Program-made: the position numbers and the translations under genes | From: Stomoxys calcitrans | Lineage: Eukaryota > Arthropoda > Insecta > Diptera > Muscidae | NCBI RefSeq assembly: GCF_963082655.1 | Contig: NC_081555.1 | Coordinates: 146,383,517-146,447,516 of the forward strand | Direction of reading: 5' to 3' | Length of the DNA stretch: 64,000 nucleotides | Shown: one piece after another, positions 10,030-21,100 of the stretch | How positions within the stretch are numbered: the first letter of the stretch is position 1 | How the letters are laid out: every line of letters begins with the position of its first letter | Notes under the pieces: generated by a model | What the model was told of the DNA's origin: nothing | Seen by the model: the letters and a program-made list of their open reading frames with translations, nothing else | Database searches by the model: none

Positions 10030-10034
10030 CGTTA

Positions 10035-10072
10035 AATCATAGGCGGACATTCTAACCTTTGCGCCACGGTGG
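10035..10072 (-). mobile_element. tRNA-derived SINE, head fragment only
   Basis: On the minus strand this reads CACCGTGGCGCAAAGGTTAG then AATGTCCGCCTATGA, matching the 5' head and A box of the SINE family at 2692. The B box and body are missing, so about 38 bp survive. Confidence 0.65.
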
Positions 10073-12382
10073 TCACCTACTACTAAATGCAGGGCTCATA
10101 AATAATTCGCATTATTGGCTTCATATCATGTCTCATTCCTAATCGTGCCATGGGTTCCTTAGGGAAGGCTTTTGATACTACGGTACTGATTTCGCAACAT
10201 TTTCCTTGGAGGAAGCAATGGTTTGCCATTTCGCCTCTATTTTATCTGAATGAAAAAGGTTTTCTTTTAGCAATTGGGTGATTTGAGTGTAGAATGCCAT
10301 CATTAAAGTGCATTAAAATTTGATTTCATACCATATAGTCAAATTCCCGTTGATATTTATGATTGCCCCAGAAGTCAGTTGCGAAAAAATACCAATTATT
10401 TTAATTATTCCGTGCCAAACTAAAAGAAATAATAAATTTTTTGGAAAATTTATTTGTAACATCAGCACTATTATCTTTATTGCTGAGACAATTTTTTAAT
10501 TACTCATTTATAATTTTGGCAATGAGCCTAATTATTTGGTTTAATTATGGAGCAGACTGAAGTTTCAATTTTCATACTTCTAACTCAAACGTTTGCAATA
10601 AAATGTTGATCTAATTGAAACTTTGCTGACCTTCGTGACTCCTTTTTGTCATGGTTCGCAACAATTACAATGTAGTAAGTAACAATCGTTGTTGAACAAC
10701 ATATTCTGCCATGTCAGTCTGACGGACGCCAATAAATCCATTTCATAATGGATTTTGATTTTATTTTCTCCTCGTTCTACGCTTCTGTGACCAAGTTTCT
10801 ATTTCATATTTAAATAAATATGTACATAGTGCACACCTCCATGGATTTTATAGAGAATGTAGGACATTTTAGTTGGATGTTCTACTTTTTGCTTGCTGAG
10901 GAAGAAATGAAATAGATAACGATTTAGTTGCCTTTAAAAGAACTCATTAAACATGTTATTTTTGTGGTCATAGTAGTACAATACTTCAAAAGTTGAACAA
11001 CTTTCTGAAAGGTTTAAATCGATCCAAACCCGGATTAAAAAAGAAAATGTCAGTTTTTCCAAAGTTACTGAATATTTTGTTTCAAAAATTTCTATGATTG
11101 ATATATAATTTTTGGGTACATGTGTTGAAGACCAAATTTATCATTAAGCTTCTCAATCCAAAAAACAAATACTTCTCTTCCTATAGGAAAAACACTAACT
11201 CGTTTTTCTAGTTCAAACAATCATACCCCTTGACATCATAAATACCATCATTATATTTGTATGTTATATGGCACACTGCAATTACATTATGGAAGTGCTA
11301 CATTATTACAGCAATTACAATGTTTACTCTTCTTTTTATAACATGGTATTGGTAAGCATTCAACTCTCTCATAACACCCTCGTATATTGTATTCATCCCA
11401 CTCATAAGCTTATACATATGTTTACCATATAAGAGAAAGGGCAAGAGAGCGTTTGTGTGTTAATTTAATAACGTCATTTCCATCATCATCATCAAAGCAA
11501 CACAACACAACATAACATGGATATCAGTCGACATGCCCTGGCATTCGTCAGTATTTTTTTCGTCTTTCATATTGAAATCGAAAGCCATGCAGTGCCGACA
11601 TCAAGACGGGCAAGTGAAAATAGTGTTTTTTTGCCCATTATTTTTAATTTGCTGCTGCTGCTGCTGCTGATGTTAGTGATGGTGTTGGTGCCTGGCGTAT
11701 TGTTAATGCCTTCAACATGATCCATGCTGTGGATTGTGAGTATAATTGTTTTTGTTGTATTTTCACATTTATTATCCATTGCTTGGTCGGTTTTGTAGTG
11801 TTGCGTTGCGTTGTGTTGTGATGACCTTGACCACATCGGTTCATAGAAAGTAATGGGAACTTATATATATTTTGTAGTACTATGGTTTCTGTTCAATAAA
11901 TGTATGCCATGTACATATGATGCACCTTGGGTGGTTTTGTTTGTCTAGTGGCCTCCTTATGGCTCATACTCGTAGTTCGTTCACGAACTTTGATTGGTGT
12001 TGTATGAACTATAATTATTGTTGTTTCATTGTTTGCTGTGTTATTTTTAGCCGCAATGTTTTTATTTTTAAAATGCGAATGCAATGTTTTTTTTTTATTC
12101 GATTTTATAACATGGGGTTTGTAATTATAATAGAAAAATGTTCAACATATGTTAAAGCTAATTAGATGTTTTCTAATTTCAATGAGTAACATGCGGTTTA
12201 TTTTGAAATGAGAGCTTTTATGCCAAGAGGTTTATTTCAAAACTTGATGAACTGGACAGTTCAGTGGGGCTTATCATAAATACCATGGATAGCATTTGTT
12301 ATTTTTTTACACAGTCTCTCTTTATGGGTAGTAGATAAAACAGGATAATGGGAGGTCAAGACTAGAAATCCCCATGAATTTA
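10073..12382. other. Low-repeat stretch with a possible secreted-protein start
   Basis: About 2.3 kb without DINE, SINE or LINE sequence. It includes a CTG/GCTGCTG run at 11651-11671 and many AT-rich tracts. One frame at 11517-11720 begins MDISRHALAFVSIFFVFHIE, shaped like a signal peptide, after a CA-rich leader. It then runs into Leu codons supplied by the CTG run. Without a homologue or a confirmed donor site I do not call it a gene; it is discussed as a finding. The rest shows nothing recognisable. Confidence 0.45.
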
Positions 12383-12790
12383 TATACCCACCATCATAGG
12401 ATAAGGGATGTACTAATCTAGTCATCCATTCTTAACCCCTTGAAATATTGAATTCCGACCCTATAAGGTAACATATAGATGTATGTATATTCCTAATCCT
12501 CTTGATATTTTATCGATGTCCGTCCGTCTGCCGAAATCACAATAGCATTTGAACGAATATAGATATCTTCTTTAAAATTTTGCACATATACAATACTTTT
12601 TATTGATGTCGTTGGGGTTTAAAAATTTGGGGACTGGAAATGGGCCATATTGCTTCAGAACTAGATATGGCTCCTATATAAACCGTTTCCCTGATTTAAC
12701 TTAACGAGCCCCTAGAGACTAAATTTTCATTCGATTTGGCTGAAATTTGGTACAAGCAACCCTCAATTACCTGCCGCTTCAATTGAAGAC
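12383..12790 (+). mobile_element. DINE-1/INE-1-like element, 5' part
   Basis: Starts TATACCCACCATC at 12383. It continues through a degenerate core (CGACCCTATAAGGTAAC, GTCCGTCCGTCTG) and one or two units with CTCCTATATAAACCG and TTCGATTTGGCTGAAATTTG. It breaks off near 12790 before any hairpin end. A LINE remnant begins about 50 bp further on. Confidence 0.8.
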
Positions 12791-12837
12791 CTTAGGTTTC
12801 ATTACACCATAGTAGAAGGCAGAAGAAACAAGGAAAA

Positions 12838-13442
12838 ATGAGTTTGCTTAGGTTAGGTTTAATTGACAGTCTGCCATCAGCCTCACTTAGACGTTTTCGT
12901 CCATTGTTATACAACAGGAGCAGAAGAAAGAAGATGCCTTCTCGACGAGATGGCTGAACAGTTCAAAATTCCCCTGTTCTGGGTGCCGGGCCACAGAGAT
13001 ATCCCAGGGAATTGTAAAGCGGACGAGTTGCGAGACTAGGAACTAACCTCCACATTCCAGGGAAACTGGAATCTGTGAGTATGCCTCTAGCGACATGTAA
13101 GCTAAGTTTTCATGATCATGACCGAAGGCAACCAATGATAGATGGTCCCAAAGAGCGGGCTGTGAGCATTCAAAAATTATGTGGTCTAATCTAGATTTGA
13201 GGAGGTCTACCGCTTTGCTCTCAATGGCTAGAACCGACATCTCAGTCATTGTGTCCGTCATGAATGGTCACTGTCTAATCGAAAAACATGCTAACAGACT
13301 GAAGGTTACCAGTCACGACTTTTGCAGAAGCTGTGAGGACATCGAAGAAGACGAGACTATAGAAGATCTTCTGTGTGTGTCCCTAACTGGCAGTGAGAGT
13401 GAGGAGTTCCACTTTAGGTTCTCGGACGGACAGACGATCCAT
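12838..13442 (+). pseudogene. LINE RNase H fragment with inverted 3' segment
   Basis: The plus strand from about 12934 reads LLDEMAEQFKIPLFWVPGHR then DIPGNCKADEL, an RNase H WVPGH signature. A one-base deletion then shifts the frame to a stop. Further on, GHCLIEKHANRLKV and DFCRSCEDIEEDETIEDLLC form the Cys-rich C-terminal segment. The first 90 bases (12838-12928) match the 3' end of the same family at 56191-56285, but in the opposite strand sense. The copy is therefore an inverted join of 3' end and coding region. It ends in GGACGGACAGACG, a DINE-type fragment. Confidence 0.75.
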
Positions 13443-13689
13443 AAAAATGTTTTGGCTATCACCAACATTTAAACTTTATGGGATCTTCAAAATTATTTTT
13501 ATCTGTCTAAAAATAATATTGTACTCTAGACAGATAAATATAATATTGAAAAAAAAAAAACAACAAAATACAACCACAAAATTTGATTATTTTCCCACAA
13601 CTATTTTCATGGTAAGAAATTCGCTGACAAAGGATCTAAAAATGAAAACCGGCTGATATATATGTGTACTTTATTTTTATTTTGTGTAC

Positions 13690-13835
13690 ATTTTTGACGA
13701 AATCCATTGTGGTCAGAAAGTGATACTGAGTCGATCGGTATCAATGGGACTATCTCGCTTCCTTCGGGGTGTTACAAATAAATTCATTAAGCTATAATAC
13801 CCTGTACCAAAGTAGTGGTGCTATGTATAAAAACG
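13690..13835 (-). mobile_element. DINE-like 5' terminus, type C variant (fragment)
   Basis: Plus-strand sequence TCAGAAAGTGATACTGAG, TCGATCGGTAT, GGGTGTTACAAATAAATTC and CCCTGTACCAAAGTAGTGGT matches the right end of the type C element at 53735-54575. It is a detached minus-oriented 5' terminus. Confidence 0.65.
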
Positions 13836-13890
13836 ATTTAACCAGCCACCACATGTGCTTTTCTGCACAGCTTCGGTGTGGTGGTGTTTT

Positions 13891-14075
13891 TATACCCACC
13901 ACCATAGGATGGGAGTATACCAATCGAAACATTTGTTTAAGACTCCATATATATTCTTGATCGTCTCGAAGTTCTGAATCCAACTAGCCATGTCCGTCTG
14001 TTTGTCGAAATTCGACGGCGGTAACGAGTAAAGCTAGCCGCTTGAAATTTTACAGAAAAGGCAAAAGTCGGGTGG
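13891..14075 (+). mobile_element. DINE-1/INE-1-like 5' terminus
   Basis: Starts TATACCCACCACCATAGGAT at 13891, followed by CCATATATATTCTTGATCG and GTCCGTCTGTTTGTCG, the terminus and core of a plus-oriented element. After about 185 bp it gives way to type C units in the other orientation, so the original body has been replaced or rearranged. Confidence 0.8.
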
Positions 14076-15231
14076 AGCCGGGGGGAGATTACATAATACC
14101 CTGAACCTACGCTACAATTATAAATTCGGGCAATAAATATATGTATATGAGAGCTATGTCTAAATCTGAACAGTATTTTTTCAAACAGATGAACAGATCG
14201 TTTGAAAATTGTTGTTACTACGGCCACATAACTGTGACATATGGGAGCTATATCTAACTCTGATCCGATTTTGATGAAATCTTGCAGATATGTTAAGGTC
14301 ATTAACAGAACAATCCAATGCAAATTTTGTGCAGATCGGTTGAAAATTGTAATTACTACGGCCATTTAAGTGCAAATCGGGCAATACGGGAGCTATATGC
14401 AAATCTGAACCGATTTTGATGAAATCTTGCAGATAAGTTAAAATCAGCAACAAAACAATCCGTGCCAAAATTTTGTGCAGATCGGTTGAAAATTGTAGTT
14501 GCTACGACCATTTAGGAGAAAATCGGGGGATATATATATATGGGAGCTATATCTAAATCTGAACCGATTTTTAAAAAATTTTGCATATGTGTTTAAATCA
14601 GTAACAAAACAGTCCATGACAAATTTTGTGCAGATCGGTTGAAAATTGTAGTTACTACGGCCATTTAAGTGCAAATTGGGTGATACATATATATGGAAGC
14701 TATATCTAACTCTGAACCGATTTTCATGAAATTTTGCACACATATTAGGACGTCAAATAAAATACCCAATGCCAAATTTTGTAAAGATCGGTAAAAAATT
14801 GTGGCTTCCACAGCCTTAAAAGTCCATATCGGATGAAAGATGTATATGGGAGCTATATCTAAATCTGAACCGATTTTTACCCAAATGAAAAGCGTTTGTC
14901 CTTGGGCTAAAAAAGTGACATGTGCAAAATTTCGTGATGATTGGACAACAAATACGACCTGCACTTTGATTACAAGGACTCACAGACGGACATGGCTAAT
15001 TCGGATCAGAAAGTGATTCTCGATCGGTATACTTATCCATGGGTCTAGCTCTTTTCTCTTTGAAATTTTGCAAACATATGTAGAACTCGAATAAAATTCT
15101 CATTGCCAAATTTTGTAAAGATCGAACGAAAATTGTGGCTTCTACAGCCTTAAAAAGATATATCGGATGAAAGATATATATGGGAGCTATATCTAAATCT
15201 GAACCAATTTTAAGGAAATATTGTAGGTATG
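14076..15231 (-). repeat. Type C DINE array (~145-150 bp units)
   Basis: Units repeat ATGGGAGCTATATCTAAATC, TGAACCGATTTT, AATTTTGTGCAGATCGG and GTTACTACGGCC at about 14230, 14390, 14545, 14695, 14850 and 15180. A remnant core (CACAGACGGACATGG and AAGTGATTCTCGATCGG) at about 14980-15030 marks where one element's 5' end abuts another array piece. All frames here are repeat-derived. Confidence 0.85.
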
Positions 15232-16075
15232 GCTGAAATTTTGCCCGACGTGTTTTGTTATGACTTCCAATAACTGTGATAAGAATAGTTTTAATAGGTC
15301 CATAACCTGATATAGCTGCCATAAAAACCGATCTGTGGTCTTGACTTCTTGAGCCACTAGAGGACACAATTATTATCCGATTTGGCTGATATTTTGCTCG
15401 ACGTGTTTTGTTATGACTTCCAATTACTGTGTTAAGTATAGTTCAAATCGGTCCATTACCTAATATAGCTACCATAAAAACCGATCTGGGGTCTTGACTT
15501 CTTTAGCCACTAGAGGACGAAATTATTATCCGATTTGGCTGATATTTTGCACGACGTGTTTTGTTATGACTTCCAATAACTGTGTTAAGAATAGTTTTAA
15601 TCGGTCCATAACCTGATATAGCTGCCATATAAACCGATCTTGAATCTTGACTTCTTGAGCCACTAGAGGGAGCAATTTTGATCCTTTTTGGTTGAAATTT
15701 CACATGGCTTTTAATTACTGTGCAAAATATCGTTCAAATCGATCTATAACCTGATAAAGCTGCCATATAAACCAATCTGAGATCTTGACTTGTTAAGCCT
15801 CCAGAGGGCGTAATTATTATCCGATTTGGCTGAAAATATATCCAACTGCTGCTCCCATGACCTTCAACATACGTGTTAAATATTTTTCGAATCGGTCTAT
15901 AACCCGATACAGCTCCCATATAAACCGATCTCTCTATTTTACTTCTTGAGCCCCTTGAGGGCGCAATTTTCACTCGAATTGGCTGAAATTTTACACAATT
16001 ACTTCTACTATGGTCTCCAACAATCAAATCAATTATGGTCGGATATAGCTCCAATATTATGACACTTCTTTTCTT
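15232..16075 (+). repeat. Family A DINE array, plus orientation
   Basis: Five to six units carry CTTGACTTCTTGAGCC, TATCCGATTTGGCTGA, TTGTTATGACTTCCAAT and CCATATAAACCGATCT, about 145 bp apart. The orientation is opposite to the type C array that immediately precedes it, so a strand switch falls near 15232. Confidence 0.85.
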
Positions 16076-16160
16076 TTATCCCCTATTTGCCTTAAAAAAG
16101 ATCGGGAAAAGAATTCGAAAAACGCGATCTATGGTGGAGGGTATATAATATTCGGCACGG

Positions 16161-16444
16161 CAAAGTTTTTATTCGTCAATTGTATGGCAGAGTTTATAAA
16201 AGCTACAAAGTACTCTAAACAAGTAAAAGAACTTAGTACGCTTTTACTAGTTTAGAGTTAAATATTTTCCGAATCGGTCTATAACCCGATACAGCTCCCA
16301 TATAAACCGATCTCTCTATTTGACTTCTTGAGCCCCTTGAGGGCGCAATTCTAAGGCGCAAAAGAACTTAGCACGCTTTTACTTGTTTAGAGTACTTTGT
16401 AGCTTTTATAAACTCTGCCATACAATTGACGAATAAAAACTTTG
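16161..16444. repeat. Perfect 69-bp inverted repeat with DINE ends in the loop
   Basis: Arms 16161-16229 and 16376-16444 are exact reverse complements by eye. Each contains CTCTAAACAAGTAAAAG or its complement, the terminal sequence of the DINE family, plus about 50 bp of non-DINE flank. The 146-bp loop holds one family A unit and two partial DINE 3' ends (CTTTTACTAGTTTAGAG and GAACTTAGCACGC). Confidence 0.9.
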
Positions 16445-16869
16445 TCATATCCCTTGTAACACCTCGAATAATGGTTTAAGTCCCTTTAGTTATATATGTT
16501 TATGGTCATCATCAAATTCTATGAAAATTTTACCTATATGTATGGTTGAGCGACACACATTTATTTTAAATCTGTTTTTAACGAATTTTTAAAAGAAGGG
16601 GTCAAACAGACCCCTATTTTAGCCGGTTGAGGGTTGAAGTGTTCTATAATAATATTGCTCGCAGACTTGTCACTAATATTGCCGAATACACTATACACCT
16701 GAAATGAAAGGTTTATAAGTTATCGCAAGCGGAATATTTAGAAAAATTTCCGGAAGGAGGGACTTCCTCGCTCTTCTTTGGTTACTTTTCGATGTAAACT
16801 TTCGAAACATTGAAACACTTGTTTCTCTTTGTGCCTCTTCTTGCACAATCTGTGAATTTTTCCTGTTAT
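16445..16869. other. Non-repeat spacer, no gene recognised
   Basis: About 420 bp between the inverted repeat and the next DINE element. It contains a short TGTAACACCTCGAATAAT piece that may be DINE-derived and otherwise nothing I can assign. Confidence 0.4.
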
Positions 16870-18125
16870 TATACCCACCACCGAAGGATGGGGGTATATT
16901 CATTTTGTCATTCCGTTTGCAACACATCGAAATATCTATTTCCGACCCTATAAAGTATATATACTCTTGATCAGCGTAAAAGTCTAAGACGATCTAGACA
17001 TGTCCGTCTGTCTGTTGAAATCACGCTGCAGTCTTTAAAAATAGAGATATTGAGCTGAAATTTTGCACAGATTCTTCCTTTGTCCATAAGCAGGTTAAGT
17101 TCGAAGATGGGCTATATCGGACTATATCTTGATATAGCACCCATATAGACCGATCCGCCGATTTAGGGTCTTAGGCCCATAAAAGCCACATTTATTATCC
17201 GATTTTGTTGAAATTTGGGGCAGTGAGTTGTGTTAGGTCCATCGACATCCTTCGTCAATTTGGCTCAGATCGGTCCAGATTTGGATATAGCTGCCATATA
17301 GACCGATCCTCAGATTTAGGGTCCTAGGCCCATAAAAGCCACATTTATTATCCGATTTCCCTGAAATTTGGAACAGTGAGTTGTCTTAGGCCCTTAGACT
17401 TCCTTCGTTAAATTGGCTCAGATCGGTTCAGATTTGGATATAGCTGCCATATAGACCGATCCTCCGGTTAAGGGTCTTAGGCCCACAAAAGCCACATTTG
17501 TTATCCGATTTTGATGAAATTCGGGACAGTGAATTGTGTAAGGACAATCGATATCCTTCGTCCAGATTTGGATATAGCTTCCATATAGATCGATCCTCCG
17601 ATTTATGGTGTAAGGCCCATAAAAGCCACATTCATTATCCGATTTTGCTGAAATTTGGGACAGTGAGTTGTGTTAGGCCCTTTGACATATTTCTTCAATT
17701 TGTTCCAGATCGGTTCAGATTTAGATATAGCTGCCATATAGACCGATTTCTTGATTTTTGGTTTTGGGCCCATAAAAAGCTCATTTATTGTCTGATGTCG
17801 CCGAAATTTGAGACAGTGAGTTAAGTTTAGCCCCTTGACATACTTCTGCAATATCGCACAGATCGGTCCAGATTTGGATATAGCTGCCATATAGACCGAT
17901 ATCTAGGTTTATATTTATTTATAATCCGATTTCACTGAAATTTGACACAGTGACTTATGTTCGGCTTTTCGACATCGTGTCGTATATAGTTCAGATAGGT
18001 ATGAGGTATATGAGTATAAGGTATGAAATTTTCACCGAATTTTGATGAAAGGTGATTTACATATATACCCGAGGTGGTGGGTATCCAAAGTTCGGCCCGG
18101 CCGAACTTAACGCCTTTTTACTTGT
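16870..18125 (+). mobile_element. DINE-1/INE-1-like element, complete, six ~150-bp units
   Basis: Starts TATACCCACCACCGAAGGAT and carries CCGACCCTATAAAGTATATA, ACTCTTGATCAGCG and GTCCGTCTGTCTGTTG in order. CATATAGACCGATCC blocks follow at about 17145, 17296, 17447, 17582, 17733 and 17885. The 3' end is GGTGGTGGGTATCC, an excellent hairpin (AGTTCGGCCCGGCCGAACT) and CTTTTTACTTGT. This is the best-preserved plus-oriented copy and the one in which the resemblance to Drosophila INE-1 is clearest. Confidence 0.92.
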
Positions 18126-18295
18126 GTTTTTTATGTTTTCCACAGTGTTATTTAAGACCTAATTTATTTAAATGAAATTGTAATTAAATGTTCAACTTTT
18201 TACATTTTTAATTTAAAAATTTTAGATATATGTTTTACCTAAACTTATTACATTCGTAATTAACCCTCATTTATCTAAATTTTTGATTATTTGCC
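18126..18295. other. AT-rich spacer
   Basis: About 170 bp of AT-rich sequence between a DINE 3' end and a SINE fragment; nothing recognised. Confidence 0.4.
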
Positions 18296-18450
18296 CCTGA
18301 ACATTCCATTAAGGAACGGGGCAAACTTCTTACACATCAATCAGTGCTGTTCGATTCAAGTTTAAGCTCAATGTTACGGAACCGCCTTTTTGTAGCCAAC
18401 TCCGAACGGCATTCTGCAGTGCGACACGTCTTTGATCCCCCTTTTATCAC
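18296..18450 (-). mobile_element. tRNA-derived SINE, 3' half
   Basis: Matches the SINE body in minus orientation: AACATTCCATTAAGGAACGG, GCAAACTTCTTACACATCAA and CCAACTCCGAACGGC. The tRNA-like head is missing. Confidence 0.75.
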
Positions 18451-19588
18451 TATGTTGAAATTCAATGCATGTGTATTTAAATTAAAACGGAAATCCGATT
18501 TGTCATAACTTGCAATACTTCCGCTACTAACGGCAGACATGGTAGAAACATAACATTCTCCAGCACACACTTCACATCAAACAATCACATGTGCGTTAAA
18601 CAAGTTGTTATTTCATGTTGGCATACATTCGTTTGCTGTTAAACTTCGTAATTTGACACTCAAAGGGATCAAGAAATTTTCATTTCCGGTTCACGCACTT
18701 CTGCACTGAACCCATGATAATGAAGCAGTAAAGCTTTATTACTAGGGTGTATGATAGAAGATCGACCAGAAGTGAATACAATTTAGGTTTTTTTTTTATA
18801 AATATCTACATAAAGAAGAACTTTTACAAAAAAGGATGTAGTTAATTATTTACAAAAATATATTTATAAAATTAGATGATTTTTTTTTATTTGTGTGCTT
18901 ACGTCTTTGTTTTAGTAAAAGCCTCAAAACATCCAAGAGATATTGTTGACTGATTAATACGCTTCACCAAGGAGTTCATTAGTTTCAAATATGTTTTTCA
19001 ACACTTTTGCCACTTATTCGTGGGTTTCACATGGAATTTCATAGATTTGCACTTTCAAGAATTTGGAAACTCACAAAATCTTAGCAACATTCAATCAGAA
19101 AATTAATGTTTTCTAATTTGTTCCATAAAGAAGGTGTGAAATTATAACGAAATATATTGGTTGCTAATGTACCAAATGTGCCGTCAATGAGAACTCAAAT
19201 TACTAGCTTTTTTTTTAGATTGCGAACATAAAATAAAAAACGAATATTATCAACAACTCACATTTGCGAAAAAGTTTCAAAGAAATGGAAATATTTTAAT
19301 GCATTAAAAATTCCCAAATATTTTCTCATATGTTTGATTAAAATTCAATGTGTTAATAAACAAATAAAAACGGAAAAGTATGAAAAATGTTTGTGATGTT
19401 ATTCATTCATATTCCCACAAGAAACTTAGGCATTCCACACCAAAGAAACTTGGTGACGTATACTAAAGTCAACGATAGAAGATTTATAACACTCACACTT
19501 TTAGAGTAGCATAATGTAGAATGCGGAAATTTCAATGGCATAGCACGTATGTGAAATTATTTCATATAGGCTATTTCCTATATAAATA
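18451..19588. other. AT-rich stretch, no gene recognised
   Basis: About 1.1 kb, strongly AT-rich with many A and T runs. No window repeat family and no frame above noise on either strand. Confidence 0.5.
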
Positions 19589-19824
19589 TTGGGTTGCCCA
19601 AAAAGTAATTGCAGATTTTTCATATAGTCGGCGTTGTAAATTTTTTCACAGCTTGTGACTCTGTAGTTGCATTCTTTCTTCTGTAAGTTATCAGTTGTTA
19701 CTTTTAGCTTGCTTTAGAAAAAAAGTGTAAAAAAAGTATATTTGATTAAAGTTCATTCTAAGTTTTATTAAAAATGCATTTACTTTCTTTTAAAAAATCC
19801 GCAATTACTTTTTGGGCAACCCAA
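19589..19824. mobile_element. Internally deleted mariner element, copy 1
   Basis: The 236-bp copy has near-perfect terminal inverted repeats (TTGGGTTGCCCAAAAAGTAA at the left, its complement at the right) and TA duplications at 19587-19588 and 19825-19826. There is no transposase frame; the interior looks like mariner untranslated sequence joined across a deletion. Four copies of nearly the same length occur in the window (also 21333, 24922, 36648), as expected for one non-autonomous master form mobilised in trans. Confidence 0.92.
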
Positions 19825-19962
19825 TATTTTGAAGTGTTGGTAGAAGAAAAGATTTGTTTATAATAAATATAGCATATACATGAAAAATTACAAAAGGTTA
19901 TAAAATTGTTTAAGTATTTGAACTAAAAATTTGACCAAAAGTTTTATTCAAACATATTTAAA

Positions 19963-21100
19963 AACAAATAAAAGCGTGCTAAGTTCGACCGGGCCGAATC
20001 ACTCCACTTTTAGACAAACAGAGGATAAAAGAAAAGAATTGTGCTCAATGAATTGAATGTTGGAGACCACAGTAGAAGTGTATGTGTAAAAATCCAGCCA
20101 AATCGAAGAAGAATTTTGCCATTTAGGGGCTCAAGAAGTAAAATAGGGAGATCGGTTTATATGAGAGCTGTATCAAGCTAATGACTTGTACAAAATATCA
20201 GCCAAATCGGATAATAATTACGCCATCTTGAGGCTCAAGAAGTCGAAATACCAGATCGGTTTATAAGGCAGCTATATCAGGTTATGAACCGATTTGAAAC
20301 ATATTTGACTCAGTTATTGTAAGTCGTAATAGAACACCTCGTGCAAAATTTCAGCCAAAACGGATGAGAAGTGTGCCCTCGGTTTATATAGCAGCTATAT
20401 CAGGTTATCCATCGATATCAACCATACTCAACACAGTTATTGGATGTCATACTAAAACAACTCATGCAAAATGTCAGCCAAATCGGATAAGAATTGCGCC
20501 CTCTAGTGGCTCAAGAAGTCAAGACCCGAGATCGGTTTATATGGCAGCTATATGAGGTTTTGGAGTGATTTGAAACATATTAGACTCAGTTATTGTAAGT
20601 CGTAATAGAACACCTCGTGAAAAATTTCAGCCAAAACGGATGAGAAGTGTGCCCTCTAGTGGCTCAAGAAGTCAAGATCCGAGATCGGTTTATATAGCAG
20701 CTATATCAGGTTATCCATCGATATCAACCATACTCAACACAGTTGTTGGAAGTCATAACAAAACACCTCATACAAAATTTCAGCCAAATCGGATAAAAAT
20801 TGTGCCCTCTAGTGGCTCAAGAAGTCAAGACCGGAGATCGGTTTATAAGGCCATTTACAATCCCAACCGACCTATACAAATAAGAAGTATTTATGCAAAA
20901 TTTCAAGCGGCTGGCTTTATTCCTTCGAAAGTAGGCGTGCTTTCGACAGACAGACGGACGGACGGATGGATGGACGGACGGACGGACAGACGGACGGACA
21001 TGGCTAAGTCAACTTTATGGGGTCTTAGTCGGATATTTCGAGGAGTTACAAACAGAATGACGAAATTAGTATACCCCCATCCCATGGTAGAGGGTATAAT
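19963..21100 (-). mobile_element. DINE-1/INE-1-like element, near complete
   Basis: The left edge (AACAAATAAAAGCGTGCTAA, TTCGACCGGGCCGAA) is the 3' hairpin end. Family A units follow, with AAATTTCAGCCAAAACGGAT and CTATATCAGGTTATCC. The segment 20280-20540 is repeated at about 20560-20830, a recent duplication of nearly 280 bp. The mini-me core (GACGGACGGACGG-type run, 20950-21000) and the 5' terminus (ATGGTAGAGGGTATAA) close it. The next element starts at once. Confidence 0.88.
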
